From the NCBI GenBank assembly GCA_964017235.1, contig OZ024936.1:88634537-88698536 (forward strand): a stretch of DNA of 64,000 nt, given 5' to 3'. The position numbers and the translations under genes are program-made. The stretch comes from Sabellastarte sp. h YS-2021 (taxonomy: Eukaryota; Annelida; Polychaeta; Sabellida; Sabellidae). Below the pieces are notes generated by a model. That model was not told the origin of the DNA. It made no database searches and saw only the letters and a program-made list of their open reading frames with translations. Shown in pieces: positions 1-11,000 of this stretch (position 1 is the first letter of the stretch; every line of letters begins with the position of its first letter).

Positions 1-765
1 AACTATTGCATTTAGAGTATTTTGTTTCAATATGTTATTCACCTATTTTGGGGTCAGCTATAACAGAGTGAAGTTTCAGACCTGTGGCTCATTTCATAGC
101 TGAGTAATAGCTACTTTGAAGTTCTCACTGTTGAGTAAATCAGTTATAATTGGAAAACTATTGCATTTACAGAAATTTGTACAAATATGTTATTCAGCTA
201 CTTTTGGGTCAGCTATAACATAGTGAAATTATAGACCTATAGCTCCTGGCACAACTGAGCAATAGCTATTCTCAGGTACTGACTGTTGAGTAAATCAGCT
301 ATAACTTGAAAAATATTGCATTTGGAGTATTTTGTTAAAATATATTGTTCACCTACTTTTGGATCAGCTATAACATAGTGAAATTACAGACCTATAGCTC
401 ATGGCATAGCGGAGCAATAGCTATTTTCAGGTTCTCACTATTGAGTAAATCAGTTGTAGCTTGAAAACTATTGCATTTACAGTAGTTTGCTTAAATATGT
501 TGTTCACCTACTTTTGGGTTAGCTATAACATAGTAAAATTTCAGACATGTAGCTCATTGCATAGCTGAGTAATAGTTCCTTTGAGGTTCTCACTGTTGAG
601 TAAATCAGTTGTAACTTGAAAACTATTACATTTAGAGTAATTTGTTAAATATGTTATTCACAGAATTTTTGGTCAGCTATAACATAGTGAAATTGCAGAC
701 CTCTATGTCATGGCATAGCTGAGCAATAGCTACTTTCAGGTTCTCACTGTTGAGTAAATCATTGT
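1..765. repeat. Tandem satellite A, about 155-bp unit, about 5 copies
   Basis: A unit containing the phrase CAGCTATAACATAGTGAAAT recurs near 52, 210, 362, 519 and 672, so the period is about 155 bp. Each unit also carries TTCACCTACTTTTGGG, TGAGTAAATCAG and AAAACTATTGCATTTA. Copies differ by about 10-15 percent. The array runs off the left edge. Its core phrases are shared with the 133-bp satellite at 34330-37545. A remnant of the same unit (TATTGCATTTGTAGTATTT) reappears at about 1525-1565 beyond the next array. No coding potential. Confidence 0.9.
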
Positions 766-950
766 ATCCACTGGATAGCCGCAGTGTGTAGAGAGAGATT
801 TCACCATTACTGCTCTGATGAAAAAAAATATTATAGCTAGCTTTCTTAAGTTTGCAGTATATATTAATAACCATAAAATGTTGTCTGGGAATATTTTTGG
901 CCTCATTTTGAGAAACAAGATGGCCGCCACAGGTGTTTTTTGTCAGTCAT
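766..950. other. Unique spacer between two tandem arrays
   Basis: About 185 bp linking satellite A to the next array. It contains AAGATGGCCGCCAC at about 917, which resembles the AAAATGGCGGCC phrase of the 169-bp repeats at 33.4-34.3 kb. No gene is supported; the small reading frames here are short and low in information. Confidence 0.6.
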
Positions 951-1565
951 GAAAAGTGCTTATGTCTCCCTTATTATTGATCCTAGAGGTTTGGGATGAT
1001 AAACCAACCTGTAGGAAATCATGGGGTGGGAATCTTTTGGTGTGGTCAGATTTGACCTTCAATGACCCCTCCTTCAAGGTCAAACAAGGATAGCCAAACT
1101 TAAAAGTGCTTATAACTCGCTTATTATTGGTCCCAGAGGTTTGGGATGGTAAACAGACAGGAAATCATGGGCTGTGAATCTGTTGATATGGTCTGATTTG
1201 ACCTTGGAACCCTCCTTCAAGGTCAAATGAGGATAGCGAAAATTGAAAGTGCCTACAACTCGCTTATTATTGGTGACAGAGATTTGGGATGGTTTACCAT
1301 CCCATAGGAAATCATTGGCTCGGAATCTTTGGTATGGTCAGATTTGACCTTTGGACCCCTCCTTCAAGGTCAAATGAGGACAGCCAAGCTTAAAAGTGCT
1401 TATAACTCATTTATAATTGGTCCTAGAGGTTTGGAATGGTAAACCATAGGAAATCATGGGCTGGGAATGTATTTGTGTGGTTAGATTTGACCTTGGACCC
1501 CTTCTTCAAGGTCGAACGAGGATATTGCATTTGTAGTATTTCTTTAAATATGTTTTAACCTATTT
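951..1565. repeat. Tandem repeat C, about 148-bp unit, 4 copies
   Basis: The phrase CTTATTATTGGTCCTAGAGG and its variants recur near 970, 1120, 1265 and 1410, each followed by a GGAAATCATGGGCTGGGAAT segment and CCTCCTTCAAGGTCAAA. The period is 146-150 bp. The last copy runs into a short remnant of satellite A, so the two families interleave, a layout also seen at 33.4-37.9 kb. Confidence 0.85.
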
Positions 1566-1802
1566 TTTACACTTAAACAATTACCTTGTTATTTTCCTTC
1601 ATAATACCATTTACAGGGCACAACTTTTTTATCCTTTTCTTCTGTCAGCTTCGGAATTTCTTTCGAACTTGCTGTTCAGTTACCATTTACTGTATTTCTG
1701 TACAGCCCTTTTCCTGATAATTATTCTGTCCTCTAATCACCTTCACAAATCAAAAACACTCAGTCAGCTGACACAGTGCCCGTTCACGGGCACTCTCCTC
1801 TT

Positions 1803-1985
1803 GTTTTCAGGTTGCCCGCGTTTTCCGGAATATCCCTTACTTCCATATCATGGTGTGTGGGCATGTTTTTTCAGGTTGTACGTGTTCCGGAACATCCCTT
1901 ACTTCCATATCATGGTGTGTGGGCATGTTTTTTCAGGTTGTACGTGTTCCGGAACATCCCTTACTTCCGTATCATGGTTTGTGGC
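1803..1985 (+). repeat. Triplicated splice-acceptor segment, 62-64-bp unit
   Basis: Three successive copies of a segment made of TTTTCAG, the first bases of a DGK exon (GTTGTACGTGTTCCGGAAC) and CCCTTACTTCC. The AG dinucleotides end at 1810, 1874 and 1936. Only the third copy runs on into the kinase GGDG motif. Copies 1 and 3 are 126 bp apart, a multiple of 3, and the interval is open in the exon frame. Copies 2 and 3 are 62 bp apart, which would shift the frame. Confidence 0.9.
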
Positions 1986-2085
1986 GGAGACGGCACTGTG
2001 GGCTGGGCTCTCTCTTGTCTGGACAATGTTGGTCAAGATGCCAAGTGCTCCAGTCCCCCAATGGCCATCATTCCTCTCGGCACCG
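1937..2085 (+). CDS. DGK exon: nucleotide-binding GGDG segment
   Basis: Begins after the third of three tandem acceptors (AG ends at 1936) and ends at the donor CACCG|GTAAG. Reads [19 protein letters not shown], then [17 protein letters not shown] and [19 protein letters not shown] is the glycine-rich catalytic motif of DGK. It ends in phase 1, which the next exon completes. Confidence 0.93.
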
Positions 2086-5000
2086 GTAAGTTATAACTCT
2101 GTTCTACTGTAGGAATAATCCCCGACCAAACCACGGTATACACAGAATTTACCTCACCTTTGGGGTTTGTTGCCTCAAACCATGGTAAAATTCTACATAT
2201 ACCGTGGTTTCGGAGGGGGTTGTTCCTATTCTAACATGACAAATTATTTTAAGATGAATAATTATTGCAAATTTTATTGCGTTGATACATCCTATCCAAT
2301 GGACAGTATGCTAAACCGGTCGGCGCAGACCGGCCCGCCAAATGTCAGAAAATGACGTCCTGTGTTTCCACCGGCTGGCCGGTCCTCACACTGCACTCGC
2401 CAGGTGGCGCATCGTACTTCCTTCCTGTCTAGACAACCTGACGTCATAGCGTCTTTTTCGTGGAAACACAGGACGTCTTTTTTAGGCGGGTTGCGTGTAA
2501 CCAACCCGCCTATTAGATTGATGTGTCCGACGTCCGTCTGTCTGTCTGTCCGTCCACATTTTTCGTTTCCGGACTCTAACTTAAAACGGTTTGACCAATC
2601 AGATTCAAACTTCACAGGGAGATAGATCACCATCATAGCTAGGTTCCTTTCGAAATTGGTGAAATTCCGTGTGTTCGTTTGTCCGTTTTTCGTCCGTTTG
2701 TCTGTCCATCCATCTGTTTGTCCACATTTTCGTTTCCGGACTCTAACTTTAAAACGGTTTGCCCAATCAAATTCAAACTTCACAGGGAGATAGATCACCA
2801 TCATAGCTAGGTTCCTTTCGAAATTGGAGAAATTCCGTCTGTTTGTTTGTCCGTTTTTCCGTCCGTTTCTTCGTTTTTGTCCGTTTTTCTGTCCATCCAT
2901 CTGTCCGTCCACATTTTTGTTTCCGGACTCTACCTCGAAAAGGGTTACTCCAATCTAATTCAAACTTCACAGGGACATACATCACCATCATAGCTAGGTT
3001 CCTTTCGGAATTGGTGTAAATCCGTCCGTTCATTTGTCTTGTTTTTCTGTCCATTTGTTCGTTTTTAGGCGGGTTGCATGTAACCAACCCGCCTATTAGA
3101 TTGATGTGTCCGACGTCCGCCGCTCCGTCCACATTTTCCATTTCCGGACTCTAACTTGAAAACGGTTTGACCAATCAAATTCAAACTTGACAGGGACATA
3201 GATCAACATGATAGCTAGGTTGCTTTCGATATTGGTGAAATTCTGTCCGTTCGTTTGTCCGTTTTTCGTCCGTATGTCTGTCCATCCGTCTGTTTGTCCA
3301 CATTTTCGTTTCCGGACTCTAACTTGAAAACGGTTTGACCAATCGAATTCAAACTCGATAGGGAGATAGATCTCCATCATAGGTAGGTTCCTTTCGATGT
3401 TGGTGAAATTCCGTCCGTTCATTTGTCTGTTTTTCGTCCGTTTGTCCATCCATCTGTTTGTCTGCGTTTTCATTTCCGGACTCTAACTTGAAAATGGTTT
3501 GACCAATCGGATTCAAACTTGATAGGGAGATAGATCTCCATCATAGCTAGGTTCCTTTCGAAATTGGTGAAATTGCGTCTGTTCGTTTGTCTGTTTTTCG
3601 TCCATTTGTCTATCCTTCTGTCTGTCCGTCCACATTTATCCTGTACATATGGTAAGTTTCATGCTATGGATACTGTTGCTCCGAATGCACGACAATCAGA
3701 TGAAGATGCACATTCGAATAATACAGACAATGCTACCAGTGCTTTCAGTAGTTTACAGCCATCTCTACCACAGCATTCTCACTTTGACTTTGGACAAGAA
3801 ATTGATTGCCCTTCCCTTTCTGTGACTGAATCTTTGATCCCCAACAAAATGGCAGATGATGATTTTTACCACTTACTCCAGGGTTTTAATATTCAACAAT
3901 GGGAATTTCTATACCATGTCTTACATTGTGTCAAAACTCAAAAAACACCTTTCCATCTATTCCTTTCTGGAGGTGCAGGAGTTGGAAAAACTCATCTTGT
4001 AAAAGGAATTTTTCAAGCTCTCCTTCGATATTATAATAGCTTACCAGGGCAAGATCCAGATGACATTAAGCTAGTTCTTGCAGCACCTACTGGAAAAGCT
4101 GCCTACAATATCCGTGGAGCTACTCTACATTCTTTTCTTGCCATACCTGCCAGCCAAAGCCTTAAGAAATATATACTTTTATTACGCTACAATAGCTTAC
4201 CATGTGGGACTTAATGCTGATCTCGGGTTGCCACACCCGGGGCCAACGTCTTAGAAAAAAAGATCGTTCTTGTTAGCCACCGGATATACTGGTAGTTGTC
4301 GTCACGTGATAACTTCTGACCAATCGTCCTACTTTCTCGTTGGCCACGATTGACTGGTAGCAGTTTGTAAATATACAGACATTTTCATTTATTTCTCAGA
4401 CTTTACTTATTGTTGGAGGCTAATATTTGCATATTTCTTGTAATATATATCATAGATCATTCTGTAAAATTTTAATTTTCACAGGATAAGTATTTTGTTT
4501 TCAGTCGCGTGTTTTGAGTTTTCCTCGGTTCAGGCAAGTACATTGTACGTCTTTTATTGCGTATAAAATGTCGTCTCATCAAGCAAATAAAGACAAACCG
4601 AGAGCGCAGAAATGCCGCCATTTCTGCTTTAGCTTTGATACACATAATTTCTGCCCTACCTGTAGGGAGGCTGGCAAGGGAGATGACCCCTGTGTCACCT
4701 TTGAAACCCCTTGTGAAATTTGCACGTCTTTCACAGATGAGCAACTACAGAAAATCCAAAACCGGAAACGGTATTTGAAAAAGCAGAAAGCGACAACTAG
4801 TTCCAAAGATGAACTAGATCTTTTGGGTGAAGGCGACGGGGACTCCTTCACTGGGTCCAATGCAGACCTCGAGTGTGCTGCTGATAGCCTTTTTACCTCA
4901 CCCCCCCGTCCACAACCTCTTGCCTTCAGTTCCCTGTCCTTGAAAACGCCAGCTAAGACTATTCCACCCACCCCTGGTACGGCTTTGCAAAATAAAATCC

Positions 5001-8000
5001 AGAAAAATCTAGAGAAATCACTCGGTGCTTCCTTAAATATACATTTACAGCAGCAAATGGGTACCTTCCAGGCATCCATGTTGGAAGCTTTTCAGTCACT
5101 CCGAGAGGAGTTGGCTGCAAAACAGAAAGTCGAGGTAGAGTCCTCTCTTCCTGCTTCAAAACCTGGCTTGTCCAGTAGTACTGCTGCCCCTCTGGATTTG
5201 CCCCCTCCGAGATCTGGTACTAACATCCCAAGCGAGGATATGGATGTGGACTTCGGTCCAGCAATTCCTCCGCGTTTAGTATCTGCTCAACCTTCCTCGG
5301 ATCAGTACGTTGCCCCCTCTGAAGGTCACCCCGAAGAGGTTTCGTACTCTCACAAAAAGCAAAGCCATAGGCAGCCAGTTGACCCGAGCTCTGCCTCGGA
5401 CCAACTAAATGAGGATTCCGATGAACCTCGGATCCCTTCTTCTAGATCCAAAAAACACTCTGACAAGAGCAAACATAAATCAAGATCTAGATACGTGTCA
5501 TTTACCTCAGAGGAGGAGCACTCCCCTGAAACCAGACACAGGTCTTCTAAGCCCTCTAGGGCTCAGCCCTCAGGAGTAGCTTCTGATCAAGACCTCCCAC
5601 AACATGATCCAGACCCCCCTTGTTATAGGGAAGTAGCTTTGTCTGACATGCCCTCACAATACTCTGAAGAAGTGGACACCTTCAGGCGTATTTTGTCTCT
5701 CCCTGACCCCAGGGAATCTATGCCCAGGTCGTCCACCTCAGTGTTGGGTCTGGATGATGAAAAAGGCCGTCAAGAGCTCAGACCTAGAGGTCCCTCCTCT
5801 ATTCTTCCACTTAGCTCAGTTATCAAGGATGCCTTTGATAAATTCCAACATGACTTTAAGGCTGCCAACTTATCTGAGGGAAAATATGTCAGGCCTCCTC
5901 CCTCAACTTCAAAGTGGTACAAGGTGGGACAACCAACTTTTCAGGACAAAATTCAGGAGTTGAATACGGACTTTGCTAAGATCTGTATTACTCCTAGACC
6001 TTCTGGGCCCCCAGTAGCCAGAGTTCCCCTGCCAGTTCTCAAGGAGCTAGAACTTCAGGCTAGACAAAACATTTCTACCCTCAGCTTCACCGCTGCATTT
6101 GCCAAAACCTCCTCTTCTTGCAATGCTTCATTGGAAAAATGCCAACATAGCATCAAGTCTACGGTCAAGAAGATAAAGTCTCAGATTCAGAAAGGTGCCA
6201 ATCCTGAGAAAGCGGCAAAGCGCGGATATGAGGAAGTAGCTGACTACTTAGATTTTTGGAACAAGACAGTACTTGTTCAACACAGGGCCCTCACTTGTCT
6301 CAGCAAATCTCTAGCCCATATTTTGCAGAGGGAATTATACTCTATGGCTAATACCGGCTTGCTCAGGCGCGAAGCCGAAATGACTCTATTACATCCACAA
6401 TTAGGAGAAACGAGACGTCAAGAACTCAGGAACTCGTCCTTTTGGGGCCCTTCCTTCTCCAAAAAGGCACCTCAAAAGATTCTCAGGGTTTTGCACCCTA
6501 CCAGAATAAGCCCTTTCGTGGTCCCCACAAGAAAAGAGGCTCCTACAGGAAACGCCCCTATGGGGGCAATACCTCTCAAAGCAGTAACCAGTCCTTTCCC
6601 TCGGGAAGAGGAAAATCCAACTTCAGAGGCTTCAGGGGTCGTTTTCGACCCCACAATAGAGGAAGGGGGCGTGGAAACCCCCCTCCCCAATGACTCCTCC
6701 AAAGCCTCACTCAGTCCACCAGTAGGAGGTCGCCTCCGTTCTTTCAGGAGAGACTGGCTCACAAAAAAATGTTCTCAAAACGTGTTAAACATTATCACCA
6801 ATGGCTACGTTCTGCCATTCCGTTCAAAGCCAAACTTGATCAGATTTCCTCTGATTCTGTCAGAGTACAAGGCCCAACAAAAAGACCAAGCCTTGGCTAC
6901 TTGTATCCAGTCCCTCCTGTCAAAGAACGCTATCGAAAGGGTAGACAATGTAAAATCTCTCGGGTTTTACAGTCGCCTGTTCCTAGTACCCAAGCCTCAC
7001 CAAAGGTGGAGGCCAGTCATAGACTTAAGCAGGCTCAACACTTTTCTACACGTAGATCAGTCCATCAGGACCTCCCTGATTCCAGGGGAGTGGGTAGCGT
7101 CGATAGACCTGTCGGACGCCTACCTGCATATCCCCATCCACCCAAGCTCAAGGAAATACCTAAGGTTTTGCTACAAGGCTCAGGTGTTCCAGTTCACCTC
7201 CCTCCCGTTCGGACTAGCCACAGCCCCCCAGGTCTTTACCATGATCGTAAAGGAGGTGAAACTAATGGCCCTCTCAAGAGGACTCAGAATTCACCAATAC
7301 CTGGACGACTGGCTGATCAGGTCCCAGTCTCAGGAGGAAGCCCAAGTGAACACTCAGGCAGTAGTAGAACTGACTCAGTCCTTGGGGTGGATAATAAATC
7401 AGGAAAAATCAGAACTGAAACCTACACAGGTGTTCTCGTTCGTGGGCTACGAATACCACCTAGATTCAGCCCTTGTAAAACCCACTCAAGAGAGATGGCT
7501 CAAACTTCAGGATTTGATCCTACAACTCAAGTCAAAACGTGTTTTGACTGCAAGATGTTTGATGTCTCTAATTGGGTTGCTAGCCTCAACGGAGAAAATG
7601 GTCCCGGAGGGACGCCTTCACATGAGGCCCTTTCAGTTTCACCTCAAGGAGCACTGGAGATATCCTCAGTCGCTGGACAACCTCCTTCCCTGGACAGAAG
7701 CCATTGCAGCCCACCTAGATTGGTGGCAAAATCCCTCCAATGTGATGAAAGGTGCAGACCTTCATCCCAAAGACCACAATATCCAACTCTTTACCGACGC
7801 CTCAAACGAAGGTTGGGGCGCTCACTTAGACCAAAATTTTACCAAGGGTCTGTGGTCAGATCGGGAAAAAAGGCTTCACATAAATGTCCTAGAATTGAAG
7901 GCGGTCTCCCTGGCCCTTCGAGACTTCAAGGACCAGTGCCAGAATCAAACAGTGTTGGTTGCGACGGACAACTCAACAGTGGTAGCCTACATCAACAAAC

Positions 8001-11000
8001 AAGGAGGAACACACTCGGCAGAGATGTGTGCTCTCCTGTGGAAGATCATGACCTGGTGCCATCACTATCACATAACATTGAAAGCCAGGCACATTCCAGG
8101 GTGCCTGAATGTGATGGCCGACCTGCTATCCAGGTCCAACCAAGTGCAGTCAACCGAATGGTCTCTGCACCCACAGGTCTTCAAACAGATCTGCCAGAAG
8201 TGGTTCACACCTCATGTAGACTTATTTGCCACTCACCTGAACCACAAACTCCCTCTATAAGTGTCTCCTATCCCAGACCCAAGGGCCTGGGACATAGATG
8301 CTCTGAACATAAACTGGACCAACCTCACAGCATATGCGTACCCTCCTACGGCTCTCCTTCACAAGGTGATCCAAAAGATCAGGCAATGCCAGTGCCTGAT
8401 CATCGTAATAGCCCCAGGCTGGCCAGGGATGCCCTGGTTTTGGGACCTAGTGCAGCTCTCAACAGAGATCCCACTGCAACTCCCAGTGTCAACAACCCTA
8501 CTCAAACAGTCCCACAAGCTGGTGTTCCACAACAACCCCCAGCACCTGAACCTCCACGCCTGGTGTCTAGGAGCGGACAACTCCAAGAACAAGGCTTCTC
8601 TGTGGAGGTGGCAGAGAGAATTGCTGCCCCTCAGCGGTCATCAACAAGGACCATCTACAAGTCAAAGTGGGCCCTATTTGAAAAATGGTGCAGAGAAAAT
8701 TCGGTGGATTTCTCCACTCCATCTGTGAAACAAATCTCAGATTTCTTCATGTACCTGTACCAAGACCTAAACAGGCGCCCCTCGACCATTGATGGTTACA
8801 GGACTGCAATCGTTGACACTTTGGGCCCAACGGCCCAACATATTGCACACAATGCAGACCTTCATAGGTTACTCTCCAGTTTTCACAGGGATCGTCCTAA
8901 AAGTTCCAGAAACTTACCCAAGTGGAACCTTTCTGTTGTCCTTAACGAGCTCACCAAAGCACCTTTTGAGCCCATGAAAGACACAGACCTCAAACATCTC
9001 ACTTTAAAAACTGTTTTCTTGCTAGCCTTGGCCTCCGGCAAGCGCCGCAGCGAAATCCATGCCTGGGTCGCGAACAAAGTATCTAATCTAGGCCAATGGG
9101 AAAAGGTTGCCTTGTTCCCTTCTGATGACTTCATAGCCAAAAACCAACTAGCAAGAGAAGGTTCTCAAAGTGTGTCTCCGGTGACTATCCCTGCTCTGAC
9201 TACCATTGTAGATAGACAGTTTAAAGAAGACAGGACCCTGTGTCCCGTGCGGGCCCTGAGGTTTTATTTGGACCGAACTAAAGACCTCAGAGGGTCTCGT
9301 TCTCTCCTTTTCATCTCCTTTAAGAAAGGACATACCTCAGACATCAGACCCGCTACACTCTCTTCATGGTTGAAACAAACCATTTTACTTTGTTACAAAC
9401 AAGCAGATCAACAAGCCTTGGACTTGGTCCAAGTCAAAGCGCATGACATCCGGGCCTTCGCGGCCTCTAAGGCCTTTTACGGTGGGGTATCGGTGGACCA
9501 AATCATGCAAGCCTGTCACTGGAAAGCTCACAACACATTTACAAATTTTTACCTAAAAGACCTTACTTGGTCGGACACCGACAACAATTTGTACCTGGGA
9601 CCCGTAGTGGCTGCACAACAAGTCCTAGATCCTTCCCCTCAGACCAGTTGTCCTCGGAAAGAAAAAAGGGGGGGGGGGCACATCCGCTACAACCAAGTCT
9701 TCAGGAGTCTTTCCCAGGATCTAGGTATTCCTTTACCTTCAAGATGTTACGGGTAAGGTCATTTTATCCTTTAATTATCAAGTAATTTCTATTAAGGACT
9801 TATTTAGTTGTCATTAATCTCATTTTCAGATTGTAAAAAATTTTATGAGATGCCCAACCACTGGGTTGGTCAGTCACACGTGAACGGCCCTTTTGGACCC
9901 TCAGACCTCGGAGTGAGCACTGCTGCACTTCCGTCCTACAATAAAACATCTAGACAGTTTTAGCACTGTCTCTCAATTTCTTAGGTTTTTGGCTCGTTAC
10001 AGGCCCGGCCTTCGGGATCGGGGCACTGTAAATGGGACTCAGACTGGTATTTCTGGCACTATTCTATACGTTTAATTCAAAATCTTAGAAAAAAATGACA
10101 TACCTTCCAGTCTCAGCTGTAATCCCGCCACCGGGCGGTTGAATTCAGCATTAAGTCCCACATGGTAAGCTATTGTAGCGTAATAAAATTGGAAATTTTA
10201 ATTACTTAAATGTAGCTTTTATAAGCTACAAGCTTACCATGTGGGACTTAGAAGAGTCCCACCCTGCCTCCCCGCTGTTTACAGCTGAGGGGTAGGTTTA
10301 AAAAATTTCAACGAGAAAGTAGGACGATTGGTCAGAAGTTATCACGTGACGACAACTACCAGTATATCCGGTGGCTAACAAGAACGATCTTTTTTTCTAA
10401 GACGTTGGCCCCGGGTGTGGCAACCCGAGATCAGCATTAAGTCCCACATGGTAAGCTTGTAGCTTATAAAAGCTACATTTAAGTAATTAAAATTTCCAAA
10501 TTTGGATGATAGCAGAAGAAATACACTGAGGTCCAATTTTAGTAAACTGAAAATCATCGTAATAGATGAAATATCTATGGTAGGTGCAGATATGTTCCAA
10601 TTCATTAATGCCCGATTACAAGAAATCTTTCAGTGTAACCTACCATTTGGTGGTGTAAGTGTACTTTGTGTAGGTGACATGTTCCAATTACGTCCTGTGA
10701 TGGACAAATGGGTTTTCCAAAATACATCATCACCTTATCAGTCTTTAACAGCAAATTTGTGGCAAGATTTGTTTGAACTCTATGAACTTACAATAGTGAT
10801 GAGACAAAAAGATGATGCTACATTTGCCAGCACATTGAACAGAATTAGAGAGGCTAACCATACGTCAGATGATGTGAGCCTGCTGAGTTCTCGAGTTATA
10901 CAGTCCTCAGTGACTACAACCTATCCAAATGATGCTATTCATCTTTTCACTTCAAATTCACTTGTAGAAAAACACAATGAACAAATTATGCAAACACTTA

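Larger units (their letters stand above)
4178..10503 (+). mobile_element. DIRS-type tyrosine-recombinase retrotransposon, nearly complete
   Basis: 6.3-kb element with gag-like, RT/RNase H and tyrosine recombinase frames, inverted terminal repeats and an internal complementary region, the signature of DIRS elements, which integrate through a circular intermediate by recombination. It interrupts a helicase codon within a run of T: left flank ends TATATACTTTT, right flank begins TTTGGATGAT, and there is no long target duplication, as expected for this group. The 148-bp repeats are identical at both ends, so the insertion looks recent. Defects: a TAA in the RT/RNase H frame at 8258 and a gag tail in the -1 frame. 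A polyadenylation signal AATAAA lies at about 9941. Confidence 0.92.

Noticed and set aside
1669-2112. Long + strand frame covering the DGK exon in another frame
   Set aside because: It owes its length to the triplicated acceptor segment; the real exon uses the frame with GGDGTVGW.
2292-3473. Overlapping - strand frames rich in [15 protein letters not shown] phrases
   Set aside because: They are translations of the 165-190-bp tandem array; the frame changes between units and no domain is recognisable.
6472-9140. - strand frames within the DIRS element
   Set aside because: Shadows of the three + strand coding frames; no recognisable protein.
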